Assembly (NCBI GenBank): GCA_017454105.1
Contig: JAFTDR010000167.1
Location: forward strand, 1-52,199
Direction of reading: 5' to 3'
DNA length: 52,199 bases
Origin: Desulfovibrionaceae bacterium
Lineage (GTDB): Bacteria > Desulfobacterota > Desulfovibrionia > Desulfovibrionales > Desulfovibrionaceae
Shown here: piece by piece, positions 1 through 8,387 of the stretch
How positions within the stretch are numbered: the first letter of the stretch is position 1
How the letters are laid out: every line of letters starts with the position of its first letter
Notes under the pieces: model-generated
What the model saw: only the letters and a program-made list of their open reading frames with translations
Told to the model about the DNA's origin: nothing
Database searches by the model: none
Made by a program: the position numbers and the translations under genes

Positions 1-1
1 A

Positions 2-1438
2 GGCTACATGGATCACTCCCACACCCAGTGGCGCTTCTACGCTGCCTTCACATGTATGTGCGGCGGCCTTGTCGGTATGGCTGCGAGCCAGTATCTCTTA
101 AGCTTCTTCCTTTTCTGGGAAATCATGAGTTCATGGTGCCTGTATATGGCACTTGCCCACGAAGGCGACAATCTCTCGCTGCGCGAGGCGTTTAAGTACT
201 TCATGTTCAACATGGCAGGCGCCGGTTTCATCTTTGTCGGCATCTGCGTTGTTGGTCCCTTTACCCCCTTCAACGCGACCCTGCTCGCTAAGGGCGTAAC
301 CCCGAATATTGCAAACGGCGCCTTCCTTGGCATGGCTCTCCTTGCCATCGGCTTTGTCATGAAGGCTGCGCAGCTGCCTTTCCGCATTGACTGGCAGATG
401 CACCCGGCCGTTGCCCCGACACCCGTTTCTGGTTTCATTTCGTCTGTTTTGCTTAAGAGCGCCCTTGTGGCCTTAATCAAGCTCTTTATGCTGCTTGGCG
501 GTGGCTTTATCTTGGCCGGCGTCTTCAGCATGACCGAGCGCGAAGTGTTGAACGTCATTGTCATGTGGATTGGCGCGATCACCATCATTATGGCGGCGAT
601 CAAGGCAATGATCACCAATGGCTTAAAGCTTATGTTCATCTACTCGACCGTGAGCCAGCTTGGCTACATGGTCTTGGCTATTGGTGCAGGCACAGCCTTA
701 GGCTACGCCGGCGGAATGCTCCACATTGTGAACCACGTCTTCTTTAAGGACCTTCTCTTCCTTATCTGCGGCGCTGTCATGTTCACGACGCACCGCGAGA
801 CTCTTGAGGAATTGGGCGGCATCGGTCGCAAGATGCCCTTTACCCTCCTTATGTTCGCGATAGCCGGCCTCTCTGTTGTGGGCGTGCCCCCGACAAGCGG
901 CTTCTCCTCCAAGTGGCTTATCTATCACGCGCTTATGGAAGCGGGCCAGCCCTTCCTCGCTCTTCTCTCTCTTGTCGGCAGCGTCCTGACCCTCGCCTAC
1001 ATTGCCAAGTTTATGCATGCGGCCTTCCTCGGCCAGCCTTCACAGCATCTCGACGAAGTGCATGAGGCTCCGTGGGTTATGCGCATCTCCATGGGTATCC
1101 TGGGTGTCGGCTGCATTATCACCGGTATCTTCCCAGGTCTTGCCCTTATGCCCATCAATTCGATTCTTGCCGAATACGGCGCAAAGACTCTCGATGTGGG
1201 TCTCTCCGGCGTCCTCTCTGGTCCTGGCACCTGGAATGCGACCGGCATGTTTATCATGATGGCCCTTGCTTTCTACTGCGGTCACTGGTTTGTGCGCCGC
1301 TTCACCCATCTGCGTGAGATCGACATCTACACCTGCGGTGTTCCTGTCAGCCAGGCCACTTCGCGCATGGATCCGACGAGCGTCTTCGGTTCTCTTAAGA
1401 ATCTTACGCAAGGCCTTGTTTCCCGGGAGGTTCGTTAA
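2..1438 (+). CDS. cooM: CO-type energy-converting hydrogenase membrane subunit CooM (5' truncated by window edge)
   Basis: The reading frame is open to the first base, so the N-terminal part lies outside the window. The visible part (about 478 residues) is a NuoL/NuoM-type proton-pumping antiporter subunit with many hydrophobic segments. It has the APTPVSGF loop, and HIVNHVFFKDLLFL matches the conserved helix with His and Lys on the proton path. It is assigned to CooM rather than HycC or EchA because the genes that follow are in the order K, L, X, U, H, hypA, F, as in the Rhodospirillum and Desulfovibrio coo loci. CooM would anchor the hydrogenase in the membrane and pump ions. Its stop overlaps the start of the next gene by one base (TAATG), which suggests coupled translation. 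The family identity is firm; the coo naming rests on gene order. Confidence 0.85.
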   Translation, partial: GYMDHSHTQWRFYAAFTCMCGGLVGMAASQYLLSFFLFWEIMSSWCLYMALAHEGDNLSLREAFKYFMFNMAGAGFIFVGICVVGPFTPFNATLLAKGVTPNIANGAFLGMALLAIGFVMKAAQLPFRIDWQMHPAVAPTPVSGFISSVLLKSALVALIKLFMLLGGGFILAGVFSMTEREVLNVIVMWIGAITIIMAAIKAMITNGLKLMFIYSTVSQLGYMVLAIGAGTALGYAGGMLHIVNHVFFKDLLFLICGAVMFTTHRETLEELGGIGRKMPFTLLMFAIAGLSVVGVPPTSGFSSKWLIYHALMEAGQPFLALLSLVGSVLTLAYIAKFMHAAFLGQPSQHLDEVHEAPWVMRISMGILGVGCIITGIFPGLALMPINSILAEYGAKTLDVGLSGVLSGPGTWNATGMFIMMALAFYCGHWFVRRFTHLREIDIYTCGVPVSQATSRMDPTSVFGSLKNLTQGLVSREVR

Positions 1439-2406
1439 TGGATACTTTGCTGGGCATTCTCCACATGTGTATTTTCCCCGGGGGCATCTTTGCTCTTGTG
1501 ATTGGATTCTTCTTTAAAGGCCTTGACCGCCGGGTCGAGGCCCGGCTCCAGCGCCGCGTGGGCCCGCCGTTAATCCAGCCCTGGCTTGATACGGCAAAAC
1601 TTCTGACAAAAGAAACCCTGATTCCTAAAACTGCCTGCGTCCAGGCCTTCTTGATAGCACCAGTTGTCGGCTTCGCCGGCATGGCTGTGTGCGCGGCCTT
1701 TATCCCCGTACCCGGTGTCTTTGACGGCCTCTACAATATGGGCGATTTGCTCGTCCTCTTCTACCTTTTGCCCATTCCGGCAATTGCCGTCATGATGGGC
1801 GGATCGGCGTCAAGCTCGCCCTTCGGCGCGGTCGGTTTCTCGCGCGAGATGATCATCATGCTCGCCTACGAGACGCCCCTCCTTATGATCCTGCTCTCTG
1901 TCGCCATGCTCGTTGGCAAGAGCCTAAACGGCGGCGACTGGGGTGCTGAGTTCTCGCTGCTTAAGATTGTCGAGTGGCAGCAGGAGAACGGATCGCTTGG
2001 CTTCAATCCTGTGATGATTCCGGCCTTCCTGGCCTATCTTATCTTCCTGCCTGGCACCATGGGTGTTGCCCCCTTCGATATTCCTGAAGCGGAAACCGAA
2101 GTTGTCGAAGGCCCGCTGCTTGAGTACGGCGGTCCTCTCTTAGCCCTCTTCCATGTCGGCTCGGCTCTTAAGACCTTTGTCGTTTTGGGACTTGGCGTTG
2201 CCATGTTCTTCCCTGGAACCCTGGGAGACTTCTGGCTGCTCAATCTCGTCTGGTTCGTATTAAAGTGCCTTGCCCTCATGCTCATCTCGCTGACTCTGGT
2301 CAAGTCGGCGACAGGCCGGTACCGTATCGACCAGGCCTTCCGTTTCTTCATCATGATTCCGACTATGCTCGCACTTTGCAGTCTTTTGCTGGTCTGGCTG
2401 ATATAA
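1438..2406 (+). CDS. cooK: CooK, NuoH/HycD-like membrane subunit of the Coo hydrogenase
   Basis: This 322-residue polytopic membrane protein belongs to the NuoH/HycD/EchB family, which joins the hydrogenase module to the membrane ion pump. The diagnostic cytoplasmic loop PFDIPEAETEVVEGP followed by EYGG sits near residues 210-230, where complex I NuoH forms the quinone-site and E-channel. An N-terminal DRRVEARLQRRVGPP segment is also typical. It starts at the ATG overlapping the cooM stop. The cooL ribosome-binding site overlaps its own stop region, so the genes are clearly co-transcribed. Confidence 0.92.
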   Translation: MDTLLGILHMCIFPGGIFALVIGFFFKGLDRRVEARLQRRVGPPLIQPWLDTAKLLTKETLIPKTACVQAFLIAPVVGFAGMAVCAAFIPVPGVFDGLYNMGDLLVLFYLLPIPAIAVMMGGSASSSPFGAVGFSREMIIMLAYETPLLMILLSVAMLVGKSLNGGDWGAEFSLLKIVEWQQENGSLGFNPVMIPAFLAYLIFLPGTMGVAPFDIPEAETEVVEGPLLEYGGPLLALFHVGSALKTFVVLGLGVAMFFPGTLGDFWLLNLVWFVLKCLALMLISLTLVKSATGRYRIDQAFRFFIMIPTMLALCSLLLVWLI

Positions 2407-2416
2407 GGAGGATTGC

Positions 2417-2866
2417 ATGGCTTTTGACGATTTTCTCAAAAAGAATTCAGTACGCTCGCCATGGCTGTTCCGAATCAATGCCGGATCCTGCAATGGCTGC
2501 GATGTTGAACTTGCGACAACGGCCCTTATTCCCCGCTATGACGTGGAGCGTCTTGGCTGCCGCTACTGTGGGAGTCCCCGCCATGCGGACATCGTCCTGA
2601 TCACAGGCCCGCTGACAACACGTATCCGCGATCAGGTCTTGCGCGTCTGGAATGAAATTCCCGAACCCAAGGTGACCGTTGCTGTCGGCATTTGTCCCAT
2701 TTCCGGCGGTGTCTTCCGCGAGGGGTATTCGATTGACGGACCGCTTGACCGCTACCTTCCGATCGACGTGAATGTGCCCGGCTGCCCGCCTCGTCCCCAG
2801 GCTATCCTTGAGGCCGTGGCCCTTGGTCTGAAGATTTGGAAGAAAAAGCTGGGGCTGGAGGAATAA
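2417..2866 (+). CDS. cooL: CooL, small (NuoB-like) [NiFe] hydrogenase subunit
   Basis: This 149-residue protein is of the NuoB/HycG/EchC type and carries the proximal [4Fe-4S] cluster next to the Ni-Fe site. The cluster ligands are visible: SCNGCDVE near residues 23-30, GICPISGG near 92 and PGCPPRP near 121. The length fits a group 4 hydrogenase small subunit with no Tat signal, so it acts on the cytoplasmic face. A strong AAGGAGG lies directly on the upstream stop. CooX follows after one base. Confidence 0.93.
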   Translation: MAFDDFLKKNSVRSPWLFRINAGSCNGCDVELATTALIPRYDVERLGCRYCGSPRHADIVLITGPLTTRIRDQVLRVWNEIPEPKVTVAVGICPISGGVFREGYSIDGPLDRYLPIDVNVPGCPPRPQAILEAVALGLKIWKKKLGLEE

Positions 2867-2867
2867 T

Positions 2868-3410
2868 ATGCCAGGCTTTCTCAAAGTTCTTTTCCGCAAT
2901 CTGCTTGAAGGCCCAAGTACTGATCCCTTTCCTTTAGTGCCCGAAACCTTCACTCCCGACCGTCTGCGCGGGCGTGTCGTCATCGATCCCGATCTCTGCA
3001 TGGGCTGCGGCATCTGCAAATATGTCTGCGTCGCAGGCGCCATCAATATCACAAGGCGCGAAGACGGACACACGATAACAGTGTGGCACAATGCCTGCTG
3101 CCGCTGCGCGGCCTGCCGCCAGTACTGCCCAATGAAGGCGATTAGCCTTGTTCCAGACTGGCATTCGGCCCATCCCCAGGAGGACAAGTACAAGGTCACA
3201 GAGCAGCAGTCGATTGCCTATGAGCCCTGCGCTGTGTGCGGGAAGATGATGCGTCCTCTGCCGAAGGCCCTTGTCAGCAAACTCTATGCGAACAATCCCG
3301 ATGTAGACGCTGAGCATGTGCGGACAATCTGTCCCTCCTGCCGCAGGCTTGAGGATGCACGGCGTTCCGCTGGACTGCCGCCTGCAGAGTCCAAACCAGC
3401 CGTCGAGTAG
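2868..3410 (+). CDS. cooX: CooX, polyferredoxin subunit with two [4Fe-4S] clusters and a C-terminal zinc-ribbon-like motif
   Basis: This 180-residue protein resembles HycF, HyfH and NuoI and relays electrons between CooF and CooL. The first cluster motif is CMGCGICKYVC (about residues 44-54). The second, CCRCAACRQYC, is slightly unusual in having two adjacent cysteines at its start. The C-terminal part carries two further CxxC pairs, CAVCGK near 119 and CPSCRR near 156. This is a zinc-ribbon-like arrangement also seen at the end of HycF-type proteins. Its ribosome-binding site (GGAGG) lies inside the end of cooL. Confidence 0.9.
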   Translation: MPGFLKVLFRNLLEGPSTDPFPLVPETFTPDRLRGRVVIDPDLCMGCGICKYVCVAGAINITRREDGHTITVWHNACCRCAACRQYCPMKAISLVPDWHSAHPQEDKYKVTEQQSIAYEPCAVCGKMMRPLPKALVSKLYANNPDVDAEHVRTICPSCRRLEDARRSAGLPPAESKPAVE

Positions 3411-3465
3411 GGTTCCCGTGCGAGAATCGCAACTGAAGATATGATTCATTTCATAAGGATGAACT

Positions 3466-4002
3466 ATGCAGGATATCATCAAGGGACATCCGCAGCTCAT
3501 TGATGGGCTTGCGAAACTCTGTCCCAATGAACAGGCCATCAAACACACAAGCGACTTGTACGGCAACGGCTACCACTGGTTCCGGCTGACAAGTCCCCAC
3601 AATATTAAAGAGGCTGCCCGCATACTGAAGGGGTTCAGAGCGCGTCTTGCCATGATTTCCGCCTATACGAATAAGGAGGGCGGGGACGAGGCGAAGGAAC
3701 TCTGCTATCATTTCGATGTCGAAGGGACGATCTACAACCTGACTGTCGCCCAGAACAGGGAGTGGCCGATTGTGCCTTCCATTACCCCCGAGTTCGCGAA
3801 CGCCGACTGGCACGAGCGCGAGATGATGGAACTCTACAGCGTGCAGGTTACCGATCATCCCAATCCGAAACGGCTTTTCCTCGACGAAAAACTCGATGCC
3901 GGCCTTCTGGCTACTGCCGTACCTCTGTCTGTCATGATGAACGGGGCAAGCTCCAAGGATCTTTGGGAACGCATTCTGAGTGAAAAGGAGCAGCAGAAAT
4001 GA
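3466..4002 (+). CDS. cooU: CooU, NuoC-like hydrogenase subunit
   Basis: This 178-residue soluble subunit is homologous to NuoC and to the N-terminal domain of HycE (30-kDa complex I subunit family). The region EREMMELYSVQVTDHPNPKRLFLDE near residues 105-135 is the typical NuoC signature, in which an acidic E-x2-ELYG-like helix precedes the H/D-P-x2-x-RLFL segment. It packs against the large subunit CooH. A 55-bp gap after cooX holds only its AAGGAT ribosome-binding site. The end overlaps cooH by four bases (ATGA). Synteny and the NuoC signature make this assignment secure. Confidence 0.88.
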   Translation: MQDIIKGHPQLIDGLAKLCPNEQAIKHTSDLYGNGYHWFRLTSPHNIKEAARILKGFRARLAMISAYTNKEGGDEAKELCYHFDVEGTIYNLTVAQNREWPIVPSITPEFANADWHEREMMELYSVQVTDHPNPKRLFLDEKLDAGLLATAVPLSVMMNGASSKDLWERILSEKEQQK

Positions 4003-5084
4003 GCGTAAGCACCTATACAATGCCCCTGGGTCCCGTGCATGTCGCTCTCGAGGAACCCGTCTACTTTCATCTGACCGTCGAAGGCGAGAACATCAAGAAT
4101 GTTGAACTCACCTCCGGCCACGTTCACCGCGGCATGGAGCAGATGGCCATGCGCCGCACGCTCGTCAAGAACGTGACTTTGACAGAGCGCGTCTGTTCCC
4201 TCTGCTCGAACAGCCATTCTTTTACTTACAGCATGGTTGTTGAGAACGCCCTGCAGCTTGCAATTCCTGAGCGCGCAAAATACTTGCGTGTCATGGCTGA
4301 AGAGATCAAGCGCCTTGCTTCGCACCTCTTTAATGTCGCAATCCAAACACACATCGTGGGCTTTAAGTCCCTGTTCATGCACATGATGGAAGTGCGTGAA
4401 ATCATCCAGGATGTGAAGGAGACCGTCTACGGGAACCGCATGAATCTCGCCTCGAACTGCATTGGCGGTGTGAAATGCGATGTGACCGACGAGCTGATTG
4501 AGTATATCTTGAAGCGCTTAGACGAGTTTGAGCCGAAGATTGAAGAATTGCGCGATATCTTTACCACAAACCACATCATGCTGACCCGCACAAAGGGTCT
4601 GGGCATTCTGCCGCCTGAGGACGCGCTTGCCTTAGGTGTGGTCGGCCCTGTCGCCCGCGGATCCGGCATCGTGCGCGATGTGCGTCGGGATTCCCCCTAT
4701 GCCGCCTATCCTGATCTGGACTTTGACGTCATAACTGAAGAGGGCTGCTGTGTGCATTCGCGCGCCATGGTCCGCATTCGCGAACTCTTCGAGTCAGTCA
4801 AGCTTATCCGCCAGTGCTGTGAGCGCATGCCCAAGGGGCCGGTCTTTGTCCACATGGGCAAGATTCCGGTTGCTGAGGCCTTCGCCCACTCCGAGGCCCC
4901 GAGAGGCGAGGTGAGCTACTATATCCGCACAAACGGAACGGACACGCCGGCCAGGCTTAAGTGGCGTGTGCCCTCCTATATGAACTGGAAAGCCCTGAGC
5001 GTTATGATGAAGGGAGCGCAGATCGCCGAGGTCGCGCTTGTCCTGAACAGCATTGATCCCTGCGTTTCGTGCACTGAACGGTAA
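3999..5084 (+). CDS. cooH: CooH, [NiFe] hydrogenase large subunit without a cleavable C-terminal tail
   Basis: This 361-residue catalytic subunit is related to HycE-C, EchE and NuoD. The four Ni ligands are visible: RVCSLCSNSH near residues 64-73 and DPCVSCTER as the last nine residues. The protein ends exactly after the second motif, so there is no peptide for an endopeptidase of the HycI type to remove. This matches what is known for CooH of Rhodospirillum and explains why no protease gene is next to it. It reduces protons to H2 on the cytoplasmic side using electrons from CooF through CooX and CooL. Confidence 0.93.
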   Translation: MSVSTYTMPLGPVHVALEEPVYFHLTVEGENIKNVELTSGHVHRGMEQMAMRRTLVKNVTLTERVCSLCSNSHSFTYSMVVENALQLAIPERAKYLRVMAEEIKRLASHLFNVAIQTHIVGFKSLFMHMMEVREIIQDVKETVYGNRMNLASNCIGGVKCDVTDELIEYILKRLDEFEPKIEELRDIFTTNHIMLTRTKGLGILPPEDALALGVVGPVARGSGIVRDVRRDSPYAAYPDLDFDVITEEGCCVHSRAMVRIRELFESVKLIRQCCERMPKGPVFVHMGKIPVAEAFAHSEAPRGEVSYYIRTNGTDTPARLKWRVPSYMNWKALSVMMKGAQIAEVALVLNSIDPCVSCTER

Positions 5085-5113
5085 TTGTGTGCGAATAGAT
5101 CCTTGGAGTCGTC

Positions 5114-5533
5114 ATGCATGAAGCGAGCCTCTGTCAAGGGCTTCTCGACCTTGTTCTTGAAACCGTAGACGGCGCAGCTTCCCAAGGGAAGCCTGTGCGC
5201 AGGGTTACTGAGATTGTCTGCGAACTGGGTCTTTTTTCTTGTATTGAGCCTGTCACGCTCGCTTCGTGTTTCGAACTCTTTGCAGAAAACACCCTCGCAA
5301 GTGGTGCGAAACTGACTATCAGAAAAGCGCCGCTCGACTGCCGCTGCCAAGCGTGCGGACACACCTTTACTGCCCATGAGCGCTTCTTTTCCTGCCCAAA
5401 CTGCGGGGGTGATAACATCCATTTCGACGGTGGACACGGGCTTATGCTTCTCTCTCTCAGCGTCGATACCGAAGACACCGAGGACACCTGTGACACCCAT
5501 GAAGCCGTTGAAACCGTTGATACCGAGGAATAA
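5114..5533 (+). CDS. hypA: HypA, nickel metallochaperone with an acidic C-terminal extension
   Basis: This 139-residue protein inserts Ni into the hydrogenase large subunit with HypB. It begins MHEASLCQ, with the Met1-His2-Glu3 nickel site. It has the zinc site made of CRCQACGH (about residue 76) and CPNCGG (about 95). Most HypA proteins end near residue 115. Here some 25 extra residues rich in Asp, Glu and Thr follow (VDTEDTEDTCDTHE and on), encoded by near-repetitive DNA. It sits between cooH and cooF, as in other coo loci. The acidic tail might bind metal, but that is only inference. Confidence 0.93.
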   Translation: MHEASLCQGLLDLVLETVDGAASQGKPVRRVTEIVCELGLFSCIEPVTLASCFELFAENTLASGAKLTIRKAPLDCRCQACGHTFTAHERFFSCPNCGGDNIHFDGGHGLMLLSLSVDTEDTEDTCDTHEAVETVDTEE

Positions 5534-5536
5534 AAC

Positions 5537-6316
5537 ATGCAAGAACACGTTCAGGTTGATTCCAGCAAATGCAAGGCCTGTCGTCGCTGCGAGTTTGCGT
5601 GCATAGCCTCACATCATGGCATTGACATTAAAACTGCCATGAAGATGAAGGACACGTATTCGCCACGCTGCTGGGCTTTCAAGGGAGACGACTATAAAAC
5701 ATCGGTGCGCTGCCATGGCTGCAATCCCGCGCCATGCTGTGCTGTCTGTCCGACAGGCGCGCTTGAGCAGAATAAAGACGGGTCCTTTACCATCCATCAG
5801 GAGCTGTGCGCAGGCTGCATGATGTGCATGGCCGCCTGCCCCTATGGTGTCATCTCGCCTGAAATGCTCGCAAATCCTGTTGCCGACGCGCAGAACGCCC
5901 CTGACAAGTTGGCTATTGCTGTGCGCTGTGATCTCTGCCACGACTGGCGCATTGAAAAGGGTGTCGAGTATACGGCTTGTATGGAAGCCTGCACGACACG
6001 GGCATTGATTCTTGTGAAGAGCGACGGCACAATCGTTGAGGCGCCGGCTCCGGTCAAGAAAGCTGCAAAACCGCAGGTTGCCGAGAAACCGGCGGCTAAG
6101 CCTGAAGCCCCGAAAGCTGAAGCCCCCAAGGCTGAGGCTCCGAAAGCTGAAGCCCCCAAGGCCGAAGCTCCGAAGGCTGAAGCCCCGAAGCCTGAAGCGC
6201 CAAAGGCCGAAGCCCCGAAGCCTGAAGCCCCCAAAGCCGAAGCGCCAAAGGCTGAAGCCAAGGCGGCTGACGACGACAAAAAGGGCAAGAAGAATATCAA
6301 TAAGAAGAAAAAATAG
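5537..6316 (+). CDS. cooF: CooF, ferredoxin-like electron carrier with a long Lys-Ala-Glu-Pro repeat tail
   Basis: This 259-residue protein has a core of about 175 residues with four cysteine clusters of the HycB/CooF type: CKACRRCEFAC, CHGCNPAPCCAVC, CAGCMMCMAAC and CDLCHDW with a later CMEAC. CooF passes electrons from CO dehydrogenase to the hydrogenase. The remaining 80 or so residues are low complexity, with about a dozen PKAEA/PKPEA units ending in a very basic GKKNINKKKK. Known CooF proteins are near 190 residues, so the tail is an addition. No cooS (CO dehydrogenase) gene is in the window. It is the last gene of the operon, with an inverted repeat downstream. Confidence 0.88.
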   Translation: MQEHVQVDSSKCKACRRCEFACIASHHGIDIKTAMKMKDTYSPRCWAFKGDDYKTSVRCHGCNPAPCCAVCPTGALEQNKDGSFTIHQELCAGCMMCMAACPYGVISPEMLANPVADAQNAPDKLAIAVRCDLCHDWRIEKGVEYTACMEACTTRALILVKSDGTIVEAPAPVKKAAKPQVAEKPAAKPEAPKAEAPKAEAPKAEAPKAEAPKAEAPKPEAPKAEAPKPEAPKAEAPKAEAKAADDDKKGKKNINKKKK

Positions 6317-6361
6317 TCCACGCTTTGCCTTTGCACCCGTAATGCATGGATGATGCATTTT

Positions 6362-6410
6362 TGCGGCGTATCCATATCAGGCTCTATTGGCCCGTTGTGG
6401 ATACGCCGCA
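6362..6410. repeat. 13-bp perfect inverted repeat between cooF and rimO
   Basis: TGCGGCGTATCCA at 6362-6374 is matched exactly by its reverse complement at 6398-6410 with a 23-nt loop. A smaller AATGCAT/ATGCATT hairpin lies directly before it (6341-6358). There is no T-tract after the stem, so it is not a standard intrinsic terminator. It could mark the operon end, stabilise the coo mRNA, or act in the rimO leader. Confidence 0.6.
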
Positions 6411-6448
6411 CTGTTTCAAGGCTCGGAGCGACGTTTGGAGGCGCAACA

Positions 6449-7753
6449 ATGAGTTTGCAGGAGAGGCTGCCTGTCTGGTCTGTCAGTTTGGGCTGTCCCA
6501 AGAACCGTGTGGATACGGAGCGCTGTCTTGGATCCCTTGGGTGTACAATTGTCCCTGTCGAGAGGGCGGACCAGGCTGACCTTGTCCTGATCAATACCTG
6601 CGCCTTTATTGAGTCTGCGGTGCGGGAGTCTCTCAAGACTATTTTTGACGCGCTTGAGGCGTGCAAGGATGCTGGGCGTTCGCCCCTCTTTGTGGTTGCT
6701 GGCTGTCTTGTTGGCCGCTACGGAAAGGCGACACTTGCCGGCGAGATCACGGAGGTTGATCTTTGGCTTGAGACCGCGAGCATGGCCTTCTGGCCTTCGA
6801 TGATTCAAGAGCGACTGTTTGGACAGGCCATTCGTGCGCAAGGCCGCCTTCTTTCAACTGGGCCGAGCTATGCTTGGCTTAAGATCGGCGAGGGCTGCCG
6901 GCATCGCTGCGCGTTCTGCACAATCCCTCAGATTCGCGGGCCTCTTGTTTCGGATGAGGCTCAGGCTCTGCGAGAGGAGGCGAAGACACTGGTCGACAAG
7001 GGAGTGCGTGAGCTTGTCTTAGTCGCCCAGGATGTGAGCGCGTGGGGGAGTGAGAAGGGGAAGAGCCTCTGCGATCTTTTGCCGACTCTTGCCGAAATTG
7101 ACGATCTTACCTGGCTTAGGCTCCTCTATCTCTACCCGAGTGGGATAAGTGAGGCGCTTTTGACCTGCATGCGGGATATTGGAGCGCCTCTTTTGCCGTA
7201 TTTTGACATACCAATTCAGCACGTTGAGCCAAGCATCTTAAAGGCCATGGGCCGGCCAGACACAGACGATCCCCGCGCCCTCCTTGACCGAATACACGCT
7301 GTCTTTCCTGACGCGGCGCTTAGGACGAGCCTAATTGTCGGTTTCCCTGGCGAAACAGACGAGGACTTTGAGAGTCTCGCCCGTTTTGTCGAGGAGGGGC
7401 ATTTTCTCCACCTTGGGGTTTTTGCCTATTCCGCCGAGGAAGGTACGCGGGCTGCGGGCTTTCCAAATCAAGTGCCCAAGAGTGTAGCCACTGCGCGCCG
7501 TGACAGGCTTATGGCCATACAGCACGCCGTCTCGCGTAAAAAACTCCTTGCCTCTGTTGGCAGCACTCTGCCAGTTCTTATTGACTCAGCCCACCCAGAG
7601 TGGCCCACGCTTTTTAAGGGCAGGGTCTGGTTTCAGGCGCCTGAGATCGACGGCATAACCTACATAAGTGCTGAGAGTAGCCCAGGATCCCTTGTCCAGG
7701 CGGAAATCGTCGAATCAATTGACTATGATCTGACGGCACTTGAGCTTCCTTAA
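6449..7753 (+). CDS. rimO: RimO, ribosomal protein S12 (Asp) methylthiotransferase
   Basis: This radical-SAM enzyme of 434 residues adds a methylthio group to the conserved Asp of ribosomal protein S12. The N-terminal UPF0004 domain begins VSLGCPKNRVDTE with a cluster-binding Cys. The radical SAM motif CRHRCAFC is near residue 150. The C-terminal TRAM region contains QAPEIDGITYI, which separates RimO from MiaB. The ATG at 6449 was chosen because GGAGG (6437-6441) is correctly spaced and the protein then begins as the family does. The frame is open further upstream but would run through the inverted repeat. Confidence 0.92.
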   Translation: MSLQERLPVWSVSLGCPKNRVDTERCLGSLGCTIVPVERADQADLVLINTCAFIESAVRESLKTIFDALEACKDAGRSPLFVVAGCLVGRYGKATLAGEITEVDLWLETASMAFWPSMIQERLFGQAIRAQGRLLSTGPSYAWLKIGEGCRHRCAFCTIPQIRGPLVSDEAQALREEAKTLVDKGVRELVLVAQDVSAWGSEKGKSLCDLLPTLAEIDDLTWLRLLYLYPSGISEALLTCMRDIGAPLLPYFDIPIQHVEPSILKAMGRPDTDDPRALLDRIHAVFPDAALRTSLIVGFPGETDEDFESLARFVEEGHFLHLGVFAYSAEEGTRAAGFPNQVPKSVATARRDRLMAIQHAVSRKKLLASVGSTLPVLIDSAHPEWPTLFKGRVWFQAPEIDGITYISAESSPGSLVQAEIVESIDYDLTALELP

Positions 7754-8354
7754 GCTCCGAGCAAGTGATTGTCACGACGCCTAAGGTGCTCTTCATCTCA
7801 TTGTATATTCCAGCTAGTACCGACTTCTCTAAATCCATGTTGTAAAAATACGCTGGGGCCCCCTACGCTGCAAGGACAGTAGAGCGTATACGATGCACAC
7901 GTATTTGCTAAAACAGTACGAGAAACAAACTGAGATTTTTACGAACGGGGGCCAGCATAGAGTCAGGTATTTTCAACGGTACGTCGCAATTTTTTTTGAC
8001 CGCAGTCTCTACTCGCGACGCCTAGGATCTTTTTCCTTCCCTTTTTGGCAGTGGAGTACTGGCTCTGTCCAAAAAAAATCCGCGTGTACGAAGTACAATA
8101 CTATCGCTCAACACTGGACCGGAACTTCTCATGCTGCGGGCCTTCATCTGCCTCTGTAGTCAGTGGCTGCAAAAGGGAAGCAATGCTTTGTGCAACTGAA
8201 AAGCCTGGTTCTTTGGGGGCTCGAGATTGAGCGATATACTGGTACTCCGTACACGCGGAAAAAATGGAGAGGGAAGACGGCAACCGTCGCGAGTTACCAT
8301 ACAGAGGATGGCAAAAGAGCGCGGCTTGCTGGCTTTACGCTTTGCAATTGGCCA
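7754..8354. other. Gene-free interval with repeat copies
   Basis: There is no gene with a plausible start signal here. The interval holds a convergent inverted-repeat pair (8079-8259) and, near 7760-7786, a weak copy of the other dispersed core (GTGATTGTCACGACGCCTAA). An A8 run lies next to one repeat arm and a T9 run is followed by GACCGCAGTCT (7990-8013). The rest looks like decayed sequence. Confidence 0.6.
8079..8259. repeat. Convergent inverted-repeat pair, GTGTACG family
   Basis: A 33-nt arm at 8079-8111 (TCCGCGTGTACG... ending ATCGCTCAA) matches the reverse complement of 8227-8259 at 28 of 33 positions by eye. The arms are separated by about 115 nt. The right arm continues outward in homology with a copy 24 kb away: AAAGAACCAGGCT on the minus strand near 8202-8214 recurs at about 32870-32882. 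Confidence 0.7.
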
Positions 8355-8379
8355 CAAAAAAAGCCGCACAGTGTGCGGC
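8355..8379 (-). terminator. Intrinsic terminator of the epimerase gene
   Basis: Read on the minus strand, GCCGCACACTGTGCGGC forms a near-perfect hairpin followed at once by a run of eight T. It lies ten bases past the stop of the epimerase gene. Confidence 0.85.
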
Positions 8380-8387
8380 GTATGAAA

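Noticed and set aside
2447..3199. Minus-strand 250-residue frame opposite cooL and cooX
   Set aside because: It lies fully opposite two certain genes, has no family similarity and no ribosome-binding site.
5609..6666. Minus-strand frames of 249 and 274 residues opposite cooF and the start of rimO
   Set aside because: They arise from the Ala/Glu/Pro/Lys repeat read backwards, giving low-complexity Phe/Gly/Arg or Ala/Ser/Gly strings.
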